From an uncultured Collinsella sp. (GTDB lineage: Bacteria; Actinomycetota; Coriobacteriia; Coriobacteriales; Coriobacteriaceae), in the NCBI GenBank assembly GCA_902474645.1, contig CABRWN010000057.1, forward strand, positions 1-10,993: DNA of 10,993 nucleotides, given 5' to 3'. Below are positions 1-4,641 of this stretch, piece after piece. Made by a program: the position numbers and the translations under genes. The notes under the pieces are model-generated. The model made no database searches, was not told the DNA's origin, and saw nothing but the letters and a program-made list of their open reading frames with translations. The stretch's first letter is position 1; each line of letters starts with the position of its first letter.

Positions 1-44
1 GCTCTTTCGTGCTTATTTGCGCAGACGATGATACTCCTAATCGA

Positions 45-75
45 CTAGTCATTCAAGAGCGTCCCCAATGACTAG
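45..75. repeat. 9-bp inverted repeat upstream of rlmA-like gene
   Basis: CTAGTCATT (45-53) and AATGACTAG (67-75) are perfect reverse complements separated by 13 nt. The left arm lies inside the 8-bp palindrome GACTAGTC (43-50). The right arm contains ATGACT (68-73), which sits 17 nt before the -10-like GACAAT at 91-96, so the repeat overlaps a plausible -35 box. This geometry fits an operator. An RNA hairpin is also possible if transcription starts further upstream. No regulator can be named from the sequence. Confidence 0.45.
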
Positions 76-96
76 GTGGGGAAGGCGTGAGACAAT
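68..96 (+). promoter_or_regulatory. candidate promoter of the rlmA-like gene
   Basis: ATGACT (68-73, 4 of 6 matches to TTGACA) and GACAAT (91-96, 4 of 6 matches to TATAAT) are separated by 17 nt. They lie about 35 nt before the start codon at 132, and a strong AAGGAG ribosome binding site is at 121-126. The -10 region belongs to a 17-nt motif that recurs before the rsmJ-like gene at 7366-7382. This is a sequence-based guess with no transcript data. Confidence 0.35.
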
Positions 97-131
97 GGTG
101 GGCGTTGTGTTGTTCGCGCTAAGGAGTTGCC

Positions 132-947
132 ATGTTGTTGTGTCCCGTTTGCCATGAACCGTTGGTGGACGATGAGCGTGGGGCCGCATGCGCGGGCGGA
201 CACCGGTTTGACCGTGCGCGCGAGGGTTATCTATATCTACTGCGTTCGTCCAAGAGCGGCGACTCCATGGGCGATCCCAAGTCGCAGGCGCGCAGCCGTC
301 GTGACTTTTTGAACCGTGGATACTACGCGCCGTTGCGCGATGCGATGGTCGAGCTGGTGCGCAAGCAGGTGTCTGGGCGCGCCACGTCTGCGAATGGCCC
401 CATGACGCTGCTCGATATTTGCTGTGGCGAGGGCTATTACACCAGTGCCATGGGCGCGGTGCCGGGCGTAGATGCTTACGGTTTTGACCTGGGCAAGGAG
501 ATGGTGCGCCTGGCCGCCAAGCGCGGCGATGCGACCTACTTCGTGGCCAACATGAAGGACATCCCCGTGGCCGATGGCGCCTTCGATATGGTGACCGAGC
601 TCTTTGCCCCCTTTAACGAGCGCGAGTTTGCCCGCGTGCTGGCGCCGGAGGGTTCGCTCTACACCGTGGTGCCGGGTGCTCGTCACCTCTTTGGGCTCAA
701 GGAGGTACTCTACGACACGCCGTACCTTAACGATGAGAAGCTGCCGAAGACCACCGAGCTCGAGTTGGTCGGAACGCAGCGGGTGTCTGCGAGAATTACG
801 CTTCAGACCCAGGCCGACATCGAGGCGGTGTTCCAGATGACGCCGTACTACTACCGCACGCGCCCCGCCGACAAAGAGCGCCTGGCAAACCTCGATACCC
901 TTCAGACTGACATCGACTTCATCATCGCCGAGTACCGCCACAGCTAA
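132..947 (+). CDS. rlmA: 23S rRNA (guanine-N1)-methyltransferase, RlmA family
   Basis: This 271-residue protein is close to the usual family length of about 270. An N-terminal zinc-binding motif is seen as Cys4, Cys7, Cys20 and His24, followed by the family-typical F-D-R-A-R-E-G-Y stretch. The SAM-binding motif I is LLDICCGEGYY at residues 93-103, with an acidic residue in FDLGKEM (118-124) for the ribose. FAPFNEREFARVL and the VVPGARHL block (179-186) match the family core. These enzymes methylate N1 of a guanine in helix 35 of 23S rRNA: G745 in the E. coli RlmA(I) type, G748 in the Gram-positive RlmA(II)/TlrB type. The latter affects tylosin sensitivity. Which guanine is used here cannot be decided by eye, though the Gram-positive type is more likely. 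The start is fixed by AAGGAG five nt upstream. It appears monocistronic and is followed by stem-loop terminators. Confidence 0.88.
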   Translation: MLLCPVCHEPLVDDERGAACAGGHRFDRAREGYLYLLRSSKSGDSMGDPKSQARSRRDFLNRGYYAPLRDAMVELVRKQVSGRATSANGPMTLLDICCGEGYYTSAMGAVPGVDAYGFDLGKEMVRLAAKRGDATYFVANMKDIPVADGAFDMVTELFAPFNEREFARVLAPEGSLYTVVPGARHLFGLKEVLYDTPYLNDEKLPKTTELELVGTQRVSARITLQTQADIEAVFQMTPYYYRTRPADKERLANLDTLQTDIDFIIAEYRHS

Positions 948-948
948 C

Positions 949-993
949 AACCTGCCAAAAAGGGACAGGTTTATTTTGGTAGGTTTTATCTGG
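949..993 (+). terminator. stem-loop after rlmA-like gene, repeat-like
   Basis: AACCTGCCAAAA (949-960) pairs with TTTTGGTAGGTT (974-985), giving 12 bp with one G.U pair and a 13-nt loop, followed by TT-rich sequence. It begins one base after the stop codon. The segment also holds an imperfect tandem repeat, AGGTTTATTTTGG (967-979) and AGGTTTTATCTGG (981-993), 10 of 13 identical. It could be an intrinsic terminator, a dispersed intergenic repeat, or both. Confidence 0.55.
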
Positions 994-1001
994 GCAAACG
1001 T

Positions 1002-1039
1002 AAAGGGCCGACCGCGGAGATGCGCGATCGGCCCTTTTT
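1002..1039. terminator. intrinsic terminator between convergent genes
   Basis: AAAGGGCCGA (1002-1011) pairs perfectly with TCGGCCCTTT (1028-1037). A further CGC/GCG inner stem (1013-1015 with 1024-1026) follows after one mismatch, and TTTTT runs 1035-1039. It lies between the plus-strand rlmA-like gene and the minus-strand gene ending at 1076. The plus-strand U tract is the better one, but the AAA at 1002-1004 gives a short U tract in the other direction too. Confidence 0.85.
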
Positions 1040-1075
1040 AGTTGCTTGGCTGCAGAGGTTATGAGAAGCGAGCGC

Positions 1076-1477
1076 TTATAGGCGGTCCTTGTTCTCGGCC
1101 TTAACGGCGTGTGCCTGCTGAACAAAGAACAGGTCGTACACCACGATGACAAAGGCGCCAAAGTTGATGGCGTCGCCGCCAAACGCGGGAAGCGTGAGCA
1201 CCGCTTGGGCAAGCGTGGCGACCGCGGCAACAATACCGAGCTTAAACGCGCCGTCCACCTGCGAAGGCTTGTTGGCGCCCTTGATACCGGCGACGCCTGC
1301 GGCAAGGTCGACGAGACCCTTGGCGATAAGCACGACCGCTGCGAGCGTGGCGTACGAACCGTACGTGGAATCGAGACCGCCCGTGGCGATACCGATGCCG
1401 GCGGTGACGAGGCTGGCGATGCCCAAAACAAAGTAGATGAGAGCAAGGATTTTGAGAGTCTTGCGAGTGAAGCTCAT
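1076..1477 (-). CDS. small four-helix membrane protein (paralogue A)
   Basis: This is a 133-residue protein of unknown function. Four hydrophobic segments are visible at about residues 8-31, 42-64, 78-97 and 103-121, with a charged C-terminal tail (KAENKDRL). Between helices 2 and 3 is the loop G-I-K-G-A-N-K-P-S-Q-V. This loop and the N-terminal R-K-x-L-K ... I-Y-x-x-x-G-I pattern recur in the protein at 2798-3196, so the two are paralogues. The frame stays open to 1657, but the ATG at 1477 is preferred: GAAAGGA lies 7 nt upstream and the same ribosome binding site is seen in the paralogue. It is divergent from the LysR-type gene with a 193-bp spacer, so it is a natural candidate target of that regulator. 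No catalytic motif is visible and I do not recognise a named family. Confidence 0.78.
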   Translation of the reverse strand: MSFTRKTLKILALIYFVLGIASLVTAGIGIATGGLDSTYGSYATLAAVVLIAKGLVDLAAGVAGIKGANKPSQVDGAFKLGIVAAVATLAQAVLTLPAFGGDAINFGAFVIVVYDLFFVQQAHAVKAENKDRL

Positions 1478-1542
1478 GGCTGGTCCTTTCGAAGTGGACA
1501 TGACGTATTTGATGCGCACGCATGATGCATGTCGCGAAGCAT

Positions 1543-1548
1543 ATTGTA
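1543..1548 (-). promoter_or_regulatory. candidate -10 box for paralogue A
   Basis: On the minus strand this reads TACAAT, a 5 of 6 match to TATAAT, 66 nt before the ATG at 1477. No convincing -35 box stands 16-18 nt upstream, which would suit an activator-dependent promoter. The palindrome at 1570-1588 lies just upstream of it, where an activator or repressor could bind. Confidence 0.3.
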
Positions 1549-1569
1549 ATTCAACAAGGTGCTGTGCAC

Positions 1570-1588
1570 GTTCATCTAATAGTTGAAC
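1570..1588. promoter_or_regulatory. 19-bp imperfect palindrome in LysR divergent spacer
   Basis: GTTCATCTA (1570-1578) and TAGTTGAAC (1580-1588) are reverse complements with one mismatch around a central A at 1579. It lies between the minus-strand small membrane protein gene and the LysR-type gene, upstream of the TACAAT element. It could be an activation site for a regulator of the divergent pair. It does not fit T-N11-A exactly at its centre, so assignment to the LysR-type protein is tentative. Confidence 0.45.
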
Positions 1589-1633
1589 GCTCCGCTCGCG
1601 ACAGGGGTGGCGCTTGCACTGTGCTAGCTTTTT

Positions 1634-1650
1634 GTTTAACTGGATTAAAC
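1634..1650. promoter_or_regulatory. LysR-type box GTTTAA-N5-TTAAAC
   Basis: The arms GTTTAA and TTAAAC are perfect reverse complements around CTGGA. The inner 13 bases fit the T-N11-A pattern of LysR-type binding sites. The site lies 21 bp before the regulator's own start codon. It overlaps a possible -10 (TTAACT, 1636-1641) with TTGCAC at 1614-1619 as -35 and a 16-nt spacer. That position suits negative autoregulation, which is usual for this family. Confidence 0.55.
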
Positions 1651-1670
1651 TGTGCATTTTTTAGGGGCGA

Positions 1671-2609
1671 ATGGTGAATATCAAGCAGGTCGGCTATTTT
1701 GTCGCCGTATTCGAGACGAAGAGTTTTACTGCTGCGGCGCACCAGCGCCACGTGACTGTTCAGGCCATTTCCAAGTCAATTAGCGAGCTCGAGCAGTTTT
1801 TTAACGTTCAGTTTTTTGAGCGTGGGAGTAGCGGTGTCAGGCCGACTCAGGCCGGTCGCAGCTTTTATGCCAAGGCTCGCCCCGCCGTCGAAGCATATCG
1901 TGAGGTTGAAAACTTTGACCCGTCCGGATGCGACCTGACCGTCTCATCGGCCTCTGGTCCTCAAGCGATGCCGGAACTCTCGATTGGCCTGTGCGCTCCC
2001 GCATTCGATAACGAGGATAAGCTATATAAGGGGCTATCTGCGCTTATCATGCGTGGTGTGCGCGTGCGGGTGAAGTTTTGCACTGTGCATCCCGGAGTTG
2101 CCCAGCAGGAGCTCGAGCAGGGAGACCTCGATGCCTTGCTTACGGTGGGTACATATGACAATACCAATGATGACTGCGAGCAGCTGGGAACCCTGCCCAC
2201 GGGTATTTTCGTCGCCGCCGACCATCCGCTCGGCAAGAGGCCCTTTGTGACTGTGGCTGATCTGAGCTCCTATCCGGTGGGACAGTCGACAGCGTTCGAT
2301 AGCTTTAACAACTCGATTTTTTGGCAGTACAAAAGCCGCGATGTCCTAGGTGAGACGCGCGTTATCGATAGCCCCGCTCAAGTTGGGGCGTTTTTGGCGG
2401 CCGAGCGCGGCTATTTCTTAAATGCCATTCTTCCCGTTCCTGGTCAGGTCGCTAGTGGGTTTGAGATTGTTCCCATTGTGGGCGAAGGGGCCCTGACGGT
2501 TCCGGTGTGTTTAGTTTCCCTTAAAGATGAAAAGTCCCAAGCTTATCACGTCGTAGAGAACTACTTGATTCGCATGGTGGGCTGTACCAACGGGTCTGCT
2601 ACTCGCTAG
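1671..2609 (+). CDS. LysR-type transcriptional regulator
   Basis: This 312-residue DNA-binding regulator has the standard family length. The winged helix-turn-helix fills residues 1-60: MVNIKQVGYFVAVFETKSFT, then A-A-x-x-R-H-V-T-V-Q-A-I-S-K-S-I-S-E-L-E as turn and recognition helix, then L/F-F-E-R and the wing G-V-R-P-T-Q-A-G. A linker helix follows, then a periplasmic-binding-protein-like effector domain from about residue 101 (LSIGLCAP) to the end. The effector is unknown. ATG at 1671 is used here, but AGGGG (1663-1667) is better spaced for the GTG at 1674, so the true start may be one codon later. The gene sits between two paralogous membrane protein genes and is divergent from one of them, making them its likely targets. 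A stem-loop terminator follows at 2716-2761. Confidence 0.9.
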   Translation: MVNIKQVGYFVAVFETKSFTAAAHQRHVTVQAISKSISELEQFFNVQFFERGSSGVRPTQAGRSFYAKARPAVEAYREVENFDPSGCDLTVSSASGPQAMPELSIGLCAPAFDNEDKLYKGLSALIMRGVRVRVKFCTVHPGVAQQELEQGDLDALLTVGTYDNTNDDCEQLGTLPTGIFVAADHPLGKRPFVTVADLSSYPVGQSTAFDSFNNSIFWQYKSRDVLGETRVIDSPAQVGAFLAAERGYFLNAILPVPGQVASGFEIVPIVGEGALTVPVCLVSLKDEKSQAYHVVENYLIRMVGCTNGSATR

Positions 2610-2664
2610 CACATCCGTTGACGCGCTTGCCGCTGTCGGCTCGGTCGTGTCTGGCATTATGCTG

Positions 2665-2691
2665 TCGATTGCACCGTGCCGTGGCAATCGA
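2665..2691. repeat. 8-bp-arm inverted repeat after LysR gene
   Basis: TCGATTGC (2665-2672) and GCAATCGA (2684-2691) are perfect reverse complements with an 11-nt loop. There is no U tract, so it is not a standard intrinsic terminator. It lies 25 bp before the stronger stem-loop at 2716-2761 and may simply add structure to the 3' end of the LysR mRNA. Confidence 0.4.
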
Positions 2692-2715
2692 ATGAATGCA
2701 AAGACCATCCACAGT

Positions 2716-2761
2716 AAGCCGCCCTCCGTTTCTTGTTTGCTCGAGAAGCGGAGGGCGGCTT
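2716..2761. terminator. terminator between convergent LysR and paralogue B genes
   Basis: AAGCCGCCCTCCG (2716-2728) pairs perfectly with CGGAGGGCGGCTT (2749-2761), a 13-bp GC-rich stem with a 20-nt loop. U tracts are short on both sides (CTTTCAT on plus, CTTACTG on minus). It lies between convergent genes ending at 2609 (+) and 2798 (-) and probably serves both. Confidence 0.78.
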
Positions 2762-2797
2762 TCATATACGGTGCTCTGTGCAGGCGGGTCAGATACC

Positions 2798-3196
2798 CTA
2801 GCTCAGGCGCTCCTGGCTTTCCTTTTTAACGCGGTTGGCGAAAACGAAGTACACGGCACTTACGACCACGGCGGTGACATCGGTGGCGCTGGTGCCGACT
2901 CCGCCCAAGAAGGGCTCGGAAAGCAGCAGGCTGACAACGGCACAAACCAGGCAAATGATAGCCCAGACCCAAACGACACCAATCTTGCTGGGGTTATTTG
3001 AGGCGCGGATGCCCAACACGGCAGCGATGATTTCGACGATGCCCATCACGATGGCGACAACGCTGTAAACCGAGAGATCGCCGCTGGCGTCGCCCGAAGC
3101 TGCAGTGAGTGCCAACGCGCCCACGGCGATGCTAAAAATACCTCCCAATAGATAGATGATGGACATGACCTTTAGGACTTTACGGTTGTTGCTCAT
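2798..3196 (-). CDS. small four-helix membrane protein (paralogue B)
   Basis: This is a 132-residue protein of unknown function, with hydrophobic segments at about residues 9-33, 42-64, 72-92 and 104-120 and a basic/acidic tail (NRVKKESQERLS). It shares with the 1076-1477 protein the N-terminal R-K-x-L-K ... I-Y-x-x-G-G-I pattern, the G-I-R-A-S-N-N-P-S-K-I loop between helices 2 and 3, the length and the GAAAGGA ribosome binding site. The frame is open to 3253, but ATG 3196 has that site 7 nt upstream and aligns with the paralogue, so it is chosen. It follows the channel gene fragment by 60 bp on the same strand, with a stem-loop between, so it may be read partly from the binding-protein/channel operon or from its own promoter. 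Confidence 0.78.
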   Translation of the reverse strand: MSNNRKVLKVMSIIYLLGGIFSIAVGALALTAASGDASGDLSVYSVVAIVMGIVEIIAAVLGIRASNNPSKIGVVWVWAIICLVCAVVSLLLSEPFLGGVGTSATDVTAVVVSAVYFVFANRVKKESQERLS

Positions 3197-3222
3197 GTTC
3201 AGTTCCTTTCCCTTGAGCCTTA

Positions 3223-3253
3223 ATGGCGCCGTGCGGGTTTTGCCCGGTGCCAT
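3223..3253. other. intercistronic stem-loop
   Basis: ATGGC (3223-3227) pairs with GCCAT (3249-3253). A G.U pair, CC/GG (3229-3230 with 3246-3247) and an inner GGG/CCC pair (3235-3237 with 3243-3245) close around TTTTG, with a bulge at 3231-3234. On the minus strand it lies between the channel gene stop codon and the ribosome binding site of paralogue B. No U tract follows, so it would act as an attenuating or mRNA-processing hairpin rather than a full terminator. Confidence 0.4.
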
Positions 3254-3256
3254 GAA

Positions 3257-4570
3257 TTACTGATTGGTAGGTTCGTTACCAAGGTCTTGCGAGGCGAGTT
3301 TCTGTTCTTCGCTAAACTCGTCCGCTTCGGCGAGTTCTTCGGCGGTAGCTTCCCTTGGAGCGGCCTCGTCGGCATCGCAATGATCGAAAACGAGTTGATA
3401 GGGGGCGATGTCGCGGCGGGAAAGCATGAGCTTTACCTCACGGCGCAAAGAACGCATGACACTGCCGCGATCGGTCTCCTTGCAGGTGGCGACAACGCGA
3501 ATGGTCATAGCGGTGCTGCTAAGGTCGACCACGCCCTTGTAGAAGGGGCCATCGATAATGGCGGGAACGCGGTCATGCACGCTTTTGAGCTCGTCTTTAA
3601 GCACCTTTTCGACATAGGGTAGAGATTCTCCCACCGGGATGGTGATATCTATGCTGGCGTAAGAATTAAGTTTTGTCATGTTGGTGACATTCGAAATCGA
3701 GCTGTTGCGTAGGAGCAGGACATTGCCGTTGCCGTCATTGATCTTTGTGGTTCGCACACCAATCTCCATAACGGTGCCGGTATTGCCGCCAACCGAGATG
3801 ACGTCTCCAACGCGGAACTCGCCTTCAAAGATAATAAAGAGCCCGCATAAGATATCTGTGATGAGGTCTTTGGCTCCAAAGGAGACGGCGAGTGTGATGA
3901 TACCTGCCGAGGCTAAAAGCGTTGCGGTATCGACACCCAAAACGCCGAGGCACCAATAGAGCATAGCGATGAGAGTTCCGTATTTTGTCAGGCTCGAGAG
4001 AAGTCGGCATATCGTCTCGCCGCGCGCTCCAAGCACATTGGACAACATGCGAAGAAGCGCCTGCGCGATTGCGCACACTGTGAGAGCCACACAGGCGTAC
4101 ATGATCGAAGCGGTGAGCGCGAATATGTTGAGACCGTGCTGCCAGTCGTTGCCCAGGATATAGGTAAATACCGAACGCGGACCAAACAGAGCGTCTTTAA
4201 ACAAGACGGCCAAAAAGACGATAAACACCGCGATGCCGGTAAACCATTTAAGGACTGTGCCGAGTTTTTGCTCGGGGGTTTTGTCCTCCCATTTAAAGGA
4301 GATGTTGAGCCATCGGCTAATGGCGCTTTCGCTGTGTTTGACACGGCCGTCGGACGTCGTGACGGTGATGTTGTGCCGTCTTGTCGCGAAGTCGCCTTCG
4401 TGCTTCGAACGCTTTTCTTCGACGTTTATGGTGTCGAGCGTCAGCAACGGGTAGATAAGGGCAAAGCAAATGGCGGCGATGATTCCGGTTGCGATTGTGA
4501 GCGGAACGCGCTGGTGCATAAAGGAGTCTTCGGGTGCCGCGACGTAAACGTAATAGTCGCCAGTCTCCAA
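3257..4570 (-). CDS. MscS-type channel half of a frameshifted Cache-MscS protein
   Basis: This frame holds the end of an extracellular Cache domain, a membrane helix (residues 22-44 of this 437-residue reading), a cytosolic linker, three more helices (104-125, 148-176, 187-212) and an MscS core. The core is clear: helix LLASAGIITLAVSFGAKDLI (218-237), then D-I-L-C-G-L-F-I-I-F-E-G-E-F-R-V-G-D, G-N-T-G-T-V and R-T-T-K-I, the pore helix and beta-domain signature. An alpha/beta domain reaches about residue 395, followed by an acidic tail. The frame has no credible start: 4570 is a TTG with no ribosome binding site and the first ATG (4519) has none either. Cache-like sequence (ASEIGLTDEQLADGFSDF) continues upstream to 4660, where it joins the 4642-6339 frame by a -1 shift. 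I read it as the 3' part of one 1027-residue gene. An independently translated channel starting at 4519 is possible but less likely. Confidence 0.75.
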   Translation of the reverse strand: METGDYYVYVAAPEDSFMHQRVPLTIATGIIAAICFALIYPLLTLDTINVEEKRSKHEGDFATRRHNITVTTSDGRVKHSESAISRWLNISFKWEDKTPEQKLGTVLKWFTGIAVFIVFLAVLFKDALFGPRSVFTYILGNDWQHGLNIFALTASIMYACVALTVCAIAQALLRMLSNVLGARGETICRLLSSLTKYGTLIAMLYWCLGVLGVDTATLLASAGIITLAVSFGAKDLITDILCGLFIIFEGEFRVGDVISVGGNTGTVMEIGVRTTKINDGNGNVLLLRNSSISNVTNMTKLNSYASIDITIPVGESLPYVEKVLKDELKSVHDRVPAIIDGPFYKGVVDLSSTAMTIRVVATCKETDRGSVMRSLRREVKLMLSRRDIAPYQLVFDHCDADEAAPREATAEELAEADEFSEEQKLASQDLGNEPTNQ

Positions 4571-4641
4571 GCAGGAGGCGTAGAGTTTTTGGTTGTCGAT
4601 GTAGACGAAGTCGCTAAAGCCATCTGCAAGCTGCTCGTCAG

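Noticed and set aside
237..950. 237-residue open frame on the minus strand opposite the rlmA-like gene
   Set aside because: The plus frame has clear methyltransferase motifs. The antisense frame has no recognisable domain or ribosome binding site and is a typical shadow in GC-rich coding sequence.
922..1446. 174-residue minus-strand frame across the rlmA-like 3' end and the small membrane protein
   Set aside because: It crosses the terminator at 1002-1039 and overlaps a better-supported four-helix protein in another frame; its composition (Ser/Arg/Pro-rich) is that of an out-of-frame reading.
1478..1657. N-terminal extension of paralogue A to 1657
   Set aside because: It has no ribosome binding site, runs through the palindromic regulatory spacer, and has no counterpart in paralogue B.
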